A stretch of DNA of 64,000 nucleotides from Orobanche coerulescens. Lineage: Eukaryota; Streptophyta; Magnoliopsida; Lamiales; Orobanchaceae. The notes under the pieces are model-generated. The model did not search any database, was not told where the DNA came from, and saw only the letters and a program-made list of their open reading frames with translations. Shown here piece after piece: positions 1 to 9,890 of this stretch; position 1 is the first letter of the stretch; every line of letters starts with the position of its first letter. The position numbers and the translations under genes are program-made. The stretch lies in contig CM065815.1 of the NCBI GenBank assembly GCA_033398695.1, forward strand, positions 98,422,501-98,486,500. The letters are read 5' to 3'.

Positions 1-1125
1 TTCTGTCGATTGCCTGTTGTGTCGTCTCCTTGATTTCGTTATTGTGAGTAGCGGGGACGACCTTCTTTTATAAGTGGTCGAATGTAATACCCGTATTATT
101 TTTGGACTTCTTCATTTCCTCTTTCTCAAGTCTATCGACTCGCTCGTGTTTGTTGATACTTTCTGAACTTGTTCTGTATTTTGGTTTCATCGTCCGAACG
201 AGCTGTGATCTTGTTGTGGGTCGATCTGGTTATCGCTGTGACTTTTTCGAGTTCAGTTCGATTCTTGTGAACCTTGTTCGGAAGTGACATCATTTGGTTC
301 TATTAGGTTCTTTTATTCGAAGTGGATCGGATTTGGAACTTCTGTATTTTTGACTCTGTCGACTCGTTTATGTTCGTTGACATTTTCTGAGCTTGTCCTG
401 CCCCTTGCTTTTGTTGATCGAACGAGCGTGGTATTGTTTCGGAATAGCTCGTTTGGCGTTGTGACTTTTCAATTTCTATTCCCTCTCATGTGGATCTTAT
501 GTGAATGCATATGTTGTTGTTTTTACCGGATCATATATTGTCTCGAGTCGAGATGTGAACCTTGGAGTTGTTGTTTGAATTTTTATTGTTCTTCGTGATT
601 CGAACATGATCGTTCGATTTTTGTTGTCTCGATCTTTGTGGTTCGATCGTTTGATTGTTCGGTTTTTGTTGATCTCGTTTCGTAATTTTTGAGCGTTCAG
701 ACTCCTTCCTAATTCCCTGTTCGGGAAATTAGTCTCGTTTCGATCTTCCAACCCTTGGGCGGTGGAATTCCGTATTTGTTCAGCGTTTGACTCGCGTTTG
801 GATTGATGAACCGTTAGGTTGGTCAATCGTATTGATTTTCGTTCGTTGCGTTTTGTGATTGTTCGGATAATTGACTTGACTATATTATCCGTTTGATGAC
901 GCTTGTCATTTGTTGGTTTTATTATATTCCTAACGGCGACGTTGTGTTGGTCGTCGTGGAGCGTGTTTTCACGCCGTATGTCTCTTTTCGTTTCTTGAAG
1001 CGTTTCGCCGTCGGGCGCGAGTTTTCGGTTTTTGCGTATCTCGTCGAGTTTTCCTGACAGGGTATATTGCTTCCCCCTACTTGTTTTAAGTTTCGGGATG
1101 AAACTTCTTTTAAGGAGGGTAGAAT
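1..1125 (+). mobile_element. Decayed 3' internal region of a Ty3/gypsy element
   Basis: No intact reading frame survives. The last ~50 bases read like the end of a Tekay/Del-type polyprotein and end in a purine-rich tract (aaggagggtagaa), directly followed by TGTAATATCCG, the start of the LTR at 1126. A second, weaker junction of the same kind lies near 60-82 (cttcttttataagtggtcgaa then TGTAATACCCG). Between them, ~100-280 and ~284-470 look like a diverged internal duplication. The 5' part of the element lies outside the window. I cannot tell whether 82-1125 is a second truncated LTR or decayed internal sequence. Confidence 0.5.
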
Positions 1126-1660
1126 GTAATATCCGCAATTTCGAATTTCGGTAATTTTCTTTTTTTCGGCGGAAGTCCGTTTTGACGACTTGCTCATGAC
1201 CGTTTCGTCATTTCGAGAATGATTAATTCTGCACTTTTTGTCATCCGAGTTCGTTTCGGTGTCGTTTTGTTGAGTTCCGTGCTTTTTAGCGACTTTTCCG
1301 CACTTGAGCTCGATTCTTGCGAATCTCGTCCGAAACTGTTGTTTCGAGTTTCTCGCAAGTTCATTTAATGTTATTATTCATGTTGCGAGCTTTGGTTCGG
1401 TGTTTCGATAACGTATCGTGATTTTCGGACGTTTTGGGCCATTTTTGTAATTTCCCAAAGTTTGGGGTAATTACTTCCGTTGTCGAATTCCGACACTTCG
1501 GGTGGTCGGAATCGTGTGTTCTCTTAGCGCTTGGATTCATCTTGGCGAGTACCTCGTAACCGTATCTTCGATTTTTACTCAGGTTCGGGTTTCGGGGTCG
1601 TCCGGGCCGTCGGAGTGGCCACGGCCGAGTCACGGCCGGGCGAGGGCTGGCTTTGGCGAG

Positions 1661-1927
1661 TTCTGGCCGTAAGGTGCGATTCTGGCCGTAAGGTGTGCGA
1701 GTTACGGCCGTAAGCGTGATCGGGTCTGGCCGTCTGAGCGGGCGGATTTTACGAAGGCGATTCTGGCCGTAAGGTGTGCGAGTTACGGCCGTAAGTGTCC
1801 GGCAGTCTTGGGCGATTCTTGACGAATGCCGGTTACGGCCGTAAGGCTGCCGAGTACGGCCGTAAGGGACCGAGTTACGGCCGTAAGACACTGCCGATTA
1901 CGGCCGTAACCTCTAGGCTATATATAG
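1661..1927 (+). promoter_or_regulatory. Palindrome array TTACGGCCGTAA plus TATA box in the LTR
   Basis: Between 1661 and 1910 there are about nine copies of GGCCGTAA, of which five are the perfect 12-bp palindrome TTACGGCCGTAA (near 1702, 1782, 1832, 1874 and 1899). The array ends eight bases before CTATATATAG (1918-1927), the best TATA box in the LTR. Its position suggests the U3 promoter. What binds the palindromes is unknown. Confidence 0.75.
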
Positions 1928-2861
1928 CACAGGCTCGGCAGAGACTTCATTTTTTTTCTCGTTTTTCCCACTTCCTTCCTCCTCTTCCGCGGTTGGAGAC
2001 TTATGGATCATGGAGGCATGTTGTCATACATACAATCCATGAAGTTCTTGAGTTTATAACATCAATCAATCATCCCGTAACCTCCTCCGATCTACAGAAT
2101 CAAGGTTAGATTTCTTGAAATCTAGTTTTGGGGAATTTGGGTATTTTGGTTGTTTTTGTCCGATTAATCCGATTTAACTTAGGATTGTGATGGATTGATG
2201 ATTATTTAGATTTTTTATATCATTTCCCTTGTTATTCCATGGTTGGATCGTATCGATTCGTTATTTGGGTCGAGTTCTTGACCGATGCCTTGAAGGTGTC
2301 CGGTAAAATGTCTTAGAGGGGTTTTCGGGCGTTCTACGATTATCCTTCCTCGTATGATTGTTGATTTATGGATTATATGTTGTTAGGGTCGAGTTTCTTG
2401 CGAAGAAACCAAGTTGAACCCTTCCGTTCGTTGTCGTTTTCCTTTTCGAAAACATCGGGCGTTTCGAAGCTTTCCGGTTGAGCCGTGTTCGTCGGGATAC
2501 TTGCGTGCCGATTTTGAGGCAAGTACCTTGTCCATACTTTTCTTGTTTTGTGGATATGATGATTGGTGATCGTCTTGGTTTGTTTGTTTGGTTGAAATGA
2601 GTTTTCAAAAGATTTGGTTAGCCTTGTTAAAGGCCCTCTTTCAAAACCGTGTGTGTTTTGTGATTGGTGTGATTCGTGAATGAGTATGTGAATCTTATGG
2701 ATATGTTTGGTGTTGATGATGCACTTGGTATTTGCGTGTAGATGTATATTGTTTCATTTCGGTGCATTGTGGTTTGACGTGTTGTTTTACTGAGTGTTTG
2801 ATGCCTCTGGGTGAATTGTTGGATATCCTTGGTGTGATATGTTACTCGTGCTTGAGATTAT

Positions 2862-3325
2862 TTCGCTAGCGACTCGGGGTCGGCGGGATCACGGAGTGGG
2901 ATTCGTGGCTTCGTCCCGGTCTGGCGACGTGTGGTGCTTGAGTATTTCGCTAGCCAGCTCGGGGGTCCGACGGGATCACGGAGTGGGATTTGTGGCTTCG
3001 TCCGGTCTGGCGATGCGTGTACATGTTTTGTGAATGTGTTTGCTCACCTCGGGAGGGTTCGCGGGACCACGGAGGAATTCCAATGGCTTCGACACAGGTT
3101 CACGAGTGATACTTCACGGATTCGTGTGTCTATTTGGTGTATGTTGTTCGCTCACCTCGGGAGGGTCCGATGGGATCACGGAGGGAATTCCATTGGCTTC
3201 GACCTGGATTCACGAGTGCGGTTGCTTATGTTTTGTGAATGTGTTTGCTCACCTCGGGAGGGTTCGACGGGGCCACGGAGGGAATTCCATTGGCTTCGAC
3301 ACGGATTCACGAGTGAAACTTCACG
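2862..3325 (+). repeat. GC-rich minisatellite inside the LTR
   Basis: Five diverged tandem units of about 86-110 bp, starting near 2862, 2948, 3040, 3150 and 3243. Each contains a 'ctcggg...gggatcacggag...ttc..tggcttcg' core. The ORFs that cross it (for example 2931-3443) only translate the repeat and are not genes. Element B carries a different minisatellite at the equivalent place in its LTRs. Confidence 0.75.
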
Positions 3326-3682
3326 GTGCGTGTGTATTTTATGTCCGTCGAGGACGCGTGACGTGGGTTTCAACCACTGTATTATTGTCGGTTTTCTATT
3401 TGCGAAAACAAAACCTTTGGTCAGAATTTGTGACCACTGTTGATTTTGGAAAGAGAAGGATTTGATAATCCTAAGTTGTTTTCTATCAAAACTCTCGATG
3501 GCATTTAAACGGTTTTATAAATTGTTTTCCCTTGATTTGTGACCTTTCGGTTTTAGAATGTTTTACCAAACTCTTGCCTCGGGAAGTACTTTTCGTCACA
3601 TTTGGATTTTTAAGGATTCCTGGTTGTTGTTATTTGTGAAATGTGAATTGTATGGCTCGTATTTTTGCACTTGTACTTGCAC

Positions 3683-3724
3683 TAGCGAAACAGTGGAGTT
3701 TTGCTAACCCCTGAGTATTCGGGG
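3683..3724 (+). other. Conserved double hairpin in the LTR transcript
   Basis: Hairpin 1 is TAGCGAAAC-AGTGGA-GTTTTGCTA (3683-3706) and hairpin 2 pairs CCCC (3708-3711) with GGGG (3721-3724). The same pair is found in both LTRs of element B (54357-54399 and 59826-59870). The closing pair of hairpin 1 is C-G here and T-A in B's 5' LTR, with the loop AGTGGA unchanged, which supports real base pairing. The function is unknown; position downstream of the TATA box places it in the element RNA. Confidence 0.55.
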
Positions 3725-4089
3725 GGTGGATGTCTATTTTTGCATTCAGGTTTTGGAGCATAGCACAGAGTCGGCACGAAGGATGATGAAAGATGAACGA
3801 TACTAATCACACGAGGATCCGTTGATGTCGTACTGGTCTAGTTGTATTTTCTTTTCCGCTGCAGTATCTTTTCCCCATTGTACGGGAGTTTATTGTATTT
3901 TGACCCCTGCGTGGGTATGTGTTTGGAATTGAGTTGTATGTTATTATTGAAAGACCAAATCGGTCTACTGTGTCATTTTAGCCTGAAAGGCGATGTCTAG
4001 ATGTTTGATTTTAGTTATCAGCCTGGTAGATCCTCTAGGAGAGGGTCTACGGCGTGTAATATCCCTGAGCGGATTGGGGGTGTTATACA

Positions 4090-5455
4090 TTTGGTGTTGC
4101 AGCGACTCTTTTTAGTGACTCGTTACAAGTGCCATGGGATACAACTTCCTTTGGCTGTGGCGGTGCTGACGTTCCCTTGTACATAAGTTACAATGATCTT
4201 TTGGAAATCATTCTAGACAAGCAGTGGCTTAGCTTATCGATTCTACAGTTTTGGACTTTGTAATTAATTATTTACATGCATATTCATATATATTTATCAA
4301 AAATTCATAGTTTGGAATATAAATTAGATATTAATATTTTGTTTAACAAATTAGGTATTTATCGAAATTGTACGTGGGCACGATGGATGAGGATTTATAT
4401 GGATATTTTGATCCTCAGTCCATACAAAATATGGGAAATAAAAGGAGAGGAGACCTCCGGATACATCACTTTGCGTATGTCGGATACAAAAAAAAAATAT
4501 CTCGGAGCTTACCATCATGAGTAAGTGCAGATTTAAAAATTGCATCTATGTTATATTTGCATATTTTCTCCTCTTTTTTCTAAATTGATTTTGAAAAGAT
4601 CTAATATTTGTCTCACTACCCTCTTTTTTCTCTAAAAGTCTTAATATTTCTTTCATGTCTTTGTAGATTTTTATATTAATAATTATATAAGTAGATGTGT
4701 TTAGATTGATTTGATATGGAAAAATTAAATAATTCGGGTCATCCCCCCGCTTGTAATGCACTTGTTAAGGCAGTGAGCATTGGCAACGTTCGGTCATTAT
4801 TCCGACAAAAGGGGTTATTGTGCGGTTTTGTTCACTACACCGTAAGCCCGACAATTGCATTAAGGCCGTAGTCCATAAGTAAGTTTTAACTTGTAGCATT
4901 TACTTGAAAAATGTATTATATTTTCATTTCATAATATATTAGTACTTCTTTCGAACAGTGTCGTGACCGCGTTTAAGGTTATGGGGGTAAGCATACAAGT
5001 AAATCCAAATAGATGATTAGGATATATCTCAAAGTAAGTAATACATTTAGTCACACACACACACACACATATAATATATAGTTATATATTAGCTATATAT
5101 TTATATATATAATTGAGTTCATATTCTTTTTAGTGTAATAAACAAAATGGAGGTTGAGAGTGTGGGTATTACGTCATGCACTGGATGTCGACTATTATCC
5201 GAGCTCGTATTATCGATGGATGGATGGAGGTGATAAACTTTATTTCAGTTTTTTGAATTATTCAAATTAATTTCAGTTTTTTAAATTATTTTAGTTTAAA
5301 AGTGATTTAATAGTTTAATTTGATGGGTTTGTTAATTTATATGTTTATATATACAAATGTTTGATGATGTTGCAACACTTCCTATGGATAGAATTCATGA
5401 AATTCGAACCGAATGGGCAAAATAATTTTTGGAGGTTAGGAACCGTTTATATGCG
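4090..5455 (+). pseudogene. Ulp1-like (C48) cysteine protease gene of the CACTA element, partial
   Basis: Exon-like blocks follow the usual plant transposon Ulp1 order. 4090-4261 encodes a segment with SYNDLLEIILDKQWLSLS. About 4376-4519 encodes EDLYGYFDPQSIQNMGNK. 4773-4879 encodes HWQRSVIIPTKG and FCSLHRKPDNCIK, where the HW is the expected catalytic histidine context. About 4961-4990 is a short exon. About 5155-5230 encodes ECGYYVMHWM, the catalytic cysteine context. 5362-5455 encodes the C-terminal IHEIRTEWA. Blocks are separated by AT-rich introns with plausible GT/AG ends. A TGA codon sits just before the ECGYY block, so the copy is probably dead, and the N-terminus was cut off by the gypsy LTR. 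These proteases are thought to act on SUMO or related conjugates; the role in transposition is unclear. Confidence 0.7.
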
Positions 5456-5779
5456 TAGATTTTTTTGACATTTGATTTTGTAAGAATTATCATTGTCTTG
5501 TTTGGTTAGTTCGTGAATTGTGTTGTTGTATTTATTTTGAACTGGATGGAACGCCATTGTATTGGTATTCACCTCTGTAGATAGTTGTAATGAGCGTTAT
5601 TGTATTTGATGGTTGGATGAAAGTTGTGTTATATTGGCGAATGAATGAAAGTTGTGTTGTTGAGGTTTATTTGAGATTGTTGTATTTTGGTTTGTTGTAC
5701 TGTTTTCTTTTTTCTGAAATTATGTAGCAGGTAGGTAAATAAAAAACATACCTGGTATTAAAAAAAATATAACATTAAC

Positions 5780-6137
5780 ATCGGTTCTTTAAAATAACCG
5801 CTGTTAAATTACACTTTTCAGATTAACAGCGGTTTATTTTAAAGAACCGCTGTTAATTTAACAGCGGTTATTCTAGATAACCGCTGTTAACTGGACATTT
5901 AACAACGATTTTGCTGGAAAATCGTTGTTAACTTCTGTTGAACTTTAACAGCGATTCTCTTAAAAAACCCGCTGTTAATACCTTTTAACAACAGTTTTCT
6001 ATAAACCGCTGTTAAATTAACATCGATTTTTTAGAAAACCGTTGTTAAATTTAACAGTGTCGCCTTTAATAGTCGTTCCGGAACCGCAGTTTAAATGACT
6101 CCAAAACCGCTGTTAAAACCCTATTTTTGTAGTAGTG
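5780..6137 (+). repeat. CACTA subterminal repeats and terminal inverted repeat
   Basis: At least ten copies in both orientations of a motif close to AACAGCGGTT (or its complement AACCGCTGTT) are spaced every 25-45 bp, ending at the 19-bp terminus 6119-6137. In CACTA elements such subterminal motifs bind the element's TnpA-type protein. Many adjacent copies are in inverted pairs and would fold into hairpins. Confidence 0.85.
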
Positions 6138-6369
6138 CGAGTTTGACATCTGTTTAAAATTTTATTGTGTTAAATCAAACACATGATAAAACATTTATCC
6201 ATGAACCAAATGCCGCCTAAATGGTGTGCTCAAACCCAACGATCTCCTAACAAAATTTTGAAAAAATTTACGAGTAATTTTATATTTGTATAAATGTTTA
6301 TATTAATTGTATATATTTGTACTAGATAGTGTATTAGGCCCTATTTTTTTGGACTTATTTTTCAGTTTT
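6138..6369. other. AT-rich non-coding stretch, nothing recognised
   Basis: No ORF, repeat terminus or RNA gene could be recognised between the CACTA terminus and the simple-repeat block. Confidence 0.5.
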
Positions 6370-6465
6370 TCAGTTTAGTTCGATTCGATTCGATTCGAGT
6401 CCATTCGGATTCGAGTCGATCGATTCGAGTCCATTCGATTGGTCGATTCGATTCGATTCGATTCC

Positions 6466-6498
<33 letters not shown>

Positions 6499-6835
6499 CT
6501 TGATTATTATTATTATTATTAATATTGTTGTTGTTGTTGATTACTATTGTTATTACTAATAATATTTACTATTATGAATAATAATATTTATTATTGTTGT
6601 TTTTACTATTATTATTTTATTATTATTTTTATTATTATTTAGTATTATTTTTATATTTATTATTATTTTTATTATTTTATTATATTTATTATTTTTAATA
6701 TATATTATTATTATTATTTACTCTTAATATATATTTCAATTCAATTCAATTCAATTCAATTGATTCGATTTAGGTCCATTCGATTCGATTGATTCGAATC
6801 AATTCGATTCGATTGATTCGATTGATTCATTCGAT
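6370..6835. repeat. Compound microsatellite: (ATTCG)n, (TTA)n, (CAATT)n, (GATTC)n
   Basis: In order: GATTC/GATTCGAGTCC pentamers (6375-6465), a long (TTA)n/(TTG)n tract with impurities (6466-6735), (CAATT)n (6735-6760), then GATTC pentamers again (6765-6835). The related pentamers on both sides of the TTA tract suggest that it expanded inside an older GATTC array. The minus-strand ORF crossing it is an artefact of the repeat. Confidence 0.9.
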
Positions 6836-6840
6836 CCAAA

Positions 6841-7262
6841 AAAGTCTTAGAACTATAATAAATAAAAATTGACCAAACTCTGATTGCAGGTCCATTAATC
6901 GTTGGCCGCAATTCATTTGAAAATTGTGACCCTGAGCCACCCATTCGGCAATTCGTTTTTTTTTTTTTCCCACACACGCACACGAGGGGGATTGTCACTG
7001 CCGTCCTCAAAGAGCTCGAGCTCACCCCCACGTCAGTGGTAAGTTCTTGGCGTAGCTGATCGCGCAATTGTCCTCCGCTTAGATTCTGTACACACTCTTG
7101 GCGAGCAGGGTTAATGGTTTCATCCCATTCGGAATTTTGATTGATGTTGGTGGTTTAATGATTCACCAACCGAAGGCTTAACACGCAGTATTAAAATGAT
7201 TTCACATATGTGTATTGTGGGGGAATAAATGACAAATTCCGCGCTAAATATTGTTTTTATAT
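6841..7262. other. Non-coding stretch, nothing recognised
   Basis: Contains a T(14) run with CACAC (6957-6980) but no supportable gene. Confidence 0.4.
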
Positions 7263-7277
7263 ATAAAGACAATTAAT

Positions 7278-7410
7278 TGTCAGTGTGCTCTAGAGCAGCT
7301 GGTCACAAAGTCTCAATTTGAGTCTTGTGTTTGGGTTTTCCACAGGTTCGAACTTGTTATAAGATTTGTAAACTAGGATTTCTACCGCTGAACCAAACCT
7401 TTCAAAAAAA
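7278..7410 (+). mobile_element. tRNA-derived SINE with perfect 15-bp target-site duplication
   Basis: The 133-bp body is flanked by the identical 15-mer ATAAAGACAATTAAT at 7263-7277 and 7411-7425. It has an A-box-like sequence (tagagcagctggtca, ~7290-7305), a B-box-like ggttcgaac (~7345-7353) and an A-rich 3' tail (7404-7410). These are the hallmarks of a Pol III-derived SINE mobilised by an L1-type machinery. The perfect TSD suggests a fairly young insertion. The family could not be named. Confidence 0.8.
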
Positions 7411-7425
7411 ATAAAGACAATTAAT

Positions 7426-8110
7426 AAATTAATCTCTGAATCCTTTGTTCAGCAAATCGCGGAATCAGAATGATTAGTTGACAATCCGTATAAAATTCCA
7501 TCTGCCAATTTAAAATTATTATCATATTTTTTTTTTCAAACTTTAAAATGTGATTTTTAACAGACATACTTGGTCAAGAAAGCAAGAATGGCAGTCAATA
7601 ACGTTGGACATTGTCTATTTTTCATCTTCGTATCTATCTTGCTTTTTTGGTATTTAAAAGGGGTTGGCTAAATATACCAATTCAAATTACTAATTATACC
7701 AACTTTGTGTCTTTTTGGATCTTTTTTTTTTTTTTGGCTTTTACCCCTCCCTCCCCCTGGTGCCCCCTTCTCCCGCCCCTTGCAGCCGGTAGCTTTTTTT
7801 TTGTAGTTTTTTATTTTTTTAATTTAATTTACTTACTTATAAATATACTAAATTTATATAAATAGACATATTATATATGATGATTCATAATATAAATATA
7901 TATTATATTAAAAATAGATAAATATAATTATGATAATACCAAAAAAATTGTGTAAAAATGTATTATTTAAATAGATAAATATTATACATCATGTTTATTA
8001 AATACATTACGTAAGATAATACAAAAAAGTAGAGAAGTACACTTATGATAATACAAGAAAAAAACTAATTCTTTCACGACATGGAGTGCAGAAGTTCATT
8101 ATACAAATTT
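7426..8110. other. AT-rich non-coding stretch, nothing recognised
   Basis: Contains poly-T runs and a C-rich patch (7744-7780). ORF 7611-7865 is translated low-complexity sequence and has no recognisable protein features. Confidence 0.4.
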
Positions 8111-8119
8111 TACAGATTT

Positions 8120-8925
8120 ATATACGGGAAGGCCCATGTCGGGTCATAGTTGTAACGAAACCTTTGCGGATGTTAAGAGGTAATGAAGAATTTTCTTGTA
8201 ATTATACTTGGACGTAGTGGTTACCGACCAATGTCATCGCACCTATATTATGTTGTTGTGATCGTGGCGAACTAGACCAAAGTGGTAAGCACAGCGTACT
8301 GGATGACTCGCTTAAAAAAATAACAGCAATGTCAAACCGTGAAGCAATTGGTAAACCAGTCATTGGCATAATCATCCATTTATCAGGCAGCACAGAACCG
8401 GGTTCTTGGAGACTCAATGTGTACTGCATTCGTGCTATATCAGCAGCTCCGAATATGTCTTTGTATACGTTATAGTGCATAACTAACTCGTTCAATAATT
8501 CCATCTGAAAGTTATGTAAAATGTCTTCTTGGTTGATAAAATATCGCGGGGCGCCACATTCATCGTTGTTAATTCTGCAACCAAGCTATATTCATCCTCA
8601 GATAAACGATTTGCATATGGATGCCCCTCCATATACTGTGCAAGTTGATGGTTATGTTCATCACATATCACCCTTAACCTCCATTAATCATATTCATCTA
8701 AATATTTTCCTTCTAATTCAAATGGACAATTGCTTTTTCTAGTGCCGGGAACTTTACTTGAATCCTTAACTTTATAGTCGCCGCCACAATCACACATGAG
8801 TACAACTTTATACACGAAACTACAAGGTTTCTTATTTGATCTTTTTTTGACCATGACAACACCTAGAGAGTGTGCCATGTTTTGTACCCAATCCATCAAT
8901 TCTTCACGAGACCCGAACACCTAAA
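8120..8925 (-). pseudogene. Internally deleted Mutator-like element (MULE) gene: FAR1-type N-terminus joined to OTU-like C-terminus
   Basis: Reading right to left, 8920-8684 encodes a FAR1/MULE-type DNA-binding region (FGSREELMDWVQNMAH, then CDCGGDYKVKDS and GTRKSNCPFELEGKY). It continues through 8683-8520 with VICDEHNHQLAQYMEGHPYA and NVAPRDIL, the usual end of this zinc-binding module. It then joins almost directly to 8504-8202, which resembles the C-terminal OTU-like protease region of plant MULE/OTU proteins (DKWMIMPMTGLPIASRFDI, then GNHYVQV). The MULE transposase DDE region that normally lies between the two is absent, so this is a deletion derivative that cannot encode a transposase. 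Weak C-terminal similarity continues to about 8120. Terminal inverted repeats were not found. Confidence 0.65.
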
Positions 8926-9829
8926 AATAAATTGCAAGTTTATAAAAAATCGACATTTACAAAAGATTAAAATTATATAATTGTACCTGATTAGTGGCAA
9001 ATTCTGGCGTCATCGTGAAAAATCCAGCATCTTCAGTTAAATTATTTTCTTTAAAAATCGACATCTGTGGGCGTGGGTGTATATGTGTGTTCAGTTGTGT
9101 GCGTTCAATTTTTTGTGTGACCCATCTAAATATAGACATAATTTCAAAGTCGTGTGTGTGTTGGGGGAAGGAAAAAAGTCCGTGATCATTTTTTTTTAAC
9201 TTTTTTCTTTGTCCACTCCCCTGTGTCAGGTTCCCCATGCAATTTTTGTCCGAAAATGGCATGGATTGAAGAGAGAGAAAGAGAGAGAGAGAGTTTTTGT
9301 TGATTATTAAATTCTTGTCCCCATTAGACAACATGAAAAAAGAGTGGAAATAAAAAAATAAATAAAAATGATGAAAATTACGTTAGGGGGTTGAAAGTAT
9401 ATGCAGCTACCCACCATTTGTTAATTATTAAATTTTTGTTCCCATCAAATTCCCCATGCTTTTTTTTTTTGGTATATTTAGCAACTCTCGTTTAAAATTT
9501 TGGATACTGAGAATGCTGTTTTTACTGTATAGGTCAGGAAAAATGTTATATTATTATATAGTATGTGATTGTATTATTTAAATTAAAAAAATAGACGATG
9601 TTGTGTTTATTATAAGTACTTAGTTGTGTAATATTTAATTATATTATTTAAAGATAAAAATGATAAAGAGACAATGTAATCTAAATAGATATAATCTATA
9701 TGAAAATTGTTGGTTGAGTATTTAAAATTTGAATCTTAGAATAAAGAGGGGTTTGATTTAAATTCCAAATCCGATAGTTAGACCCTATAGGACAAACATG
9801 GCTAAAAGAATCACATTTTGAAGCTTGTA
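8926..9829. other. Non-coding stretch with (GA)n microsatellite
   Basis: A GA tract lies at 9270-9296. The rest is AT-rich with no supportable gene; ORFs 8957-9334 and 8994-9185 are shadows of low-complexity sequence. Confidence 0.4.
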
Positions 9830-9830
9830 T

Positions 9831-9874
<44 letters not shown>

Positions 9875-9890
9875 GAAGAAGAAGAAGAAG
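9830..9890. repeat. (TAA)n(GAA)n microsatellite at the 5' edge of the LINE fragment
   Basis: About 15 TAA units (9830-9874) followed by about 5 GAA units. The LINE-like coding sequence starts directly after it. Confidence 0.9.

Larger units (their letters stand above)
1126..4089 (+). mobile_element. Long LTR of a Tekay-like Ty3/gypsy element (3' LTR)
   Basis: It starts TGTAATATCCG after a polypurine tract and ends gggggtgttataca. Both ends resemble the LTR of element B (30680-60259), so they are one lineage. Order inside: a TTACGGCCGTAA array, a TATA box, a GC-rich minisatellite, a pair of small hairpins, then the conserved terminal block (gatcctc...ggcgtgtaatat). At ~2.96 kb it is long even for this clade. 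The base just after it (4090) begins coding sequence of a CACTA-element gene, so the retrotransposon landed in that gene. The TSD cannot be checked because the other end is outside the window. Confidence 0.8.
4090..6137 (+). mobile_element. Right end of a CACTA (En/Spm-type) DNA transposon
   Basis: The right terminus at 6119-6137 is the reverse complement of CACTACTACAAAAATAGGG, a classic CACTA terminal inverted repeat. It is preceded by a dense field of subterminal repeats (5780-6118) and by exons of a Ulp1-like protease gene often carried by plant CACTA elements. The left end is missing because the gypsy LTR at 1126-4089 interrupts it and the rest is outside the window. Confidence 0.85.

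Noticed and set aside
82..1125. A separate solo LTR starting TGTAATACCCG at 82
   Set aside because: Only the first ~11 bases and a polypurine-like tract fit; the rest does not match the LTR at 1126 and no terminal CA was found.
497..1138. Minus-strand ORF of 213 aa in the decayed gypsy region
   Set aside because: Low-complexity Asn/Arg/Thr-rich composition from TCG-rich sequence, no domain, and the element is read on the plus strand.
1361..1891. Minus-strand ORF with repeated YGRN peptides
   Set aside because: Translation of the TTACGGCCGTAA array; similar peptides arise at 50939-51172, 52659-52922 and 58020-58313 for the same reason.
2931..3443. ORF of 170 aa across the LTR minisatellite
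   Set aside because: It only translates tandem repeat units; overlapping frames give similar repetitive peptides.
7278..7353. Functional tRNA gene
   Set aside because: A- and B-box-like motifs exist but no cloverleaf can be drawn; TSD and A tail show a SINE.
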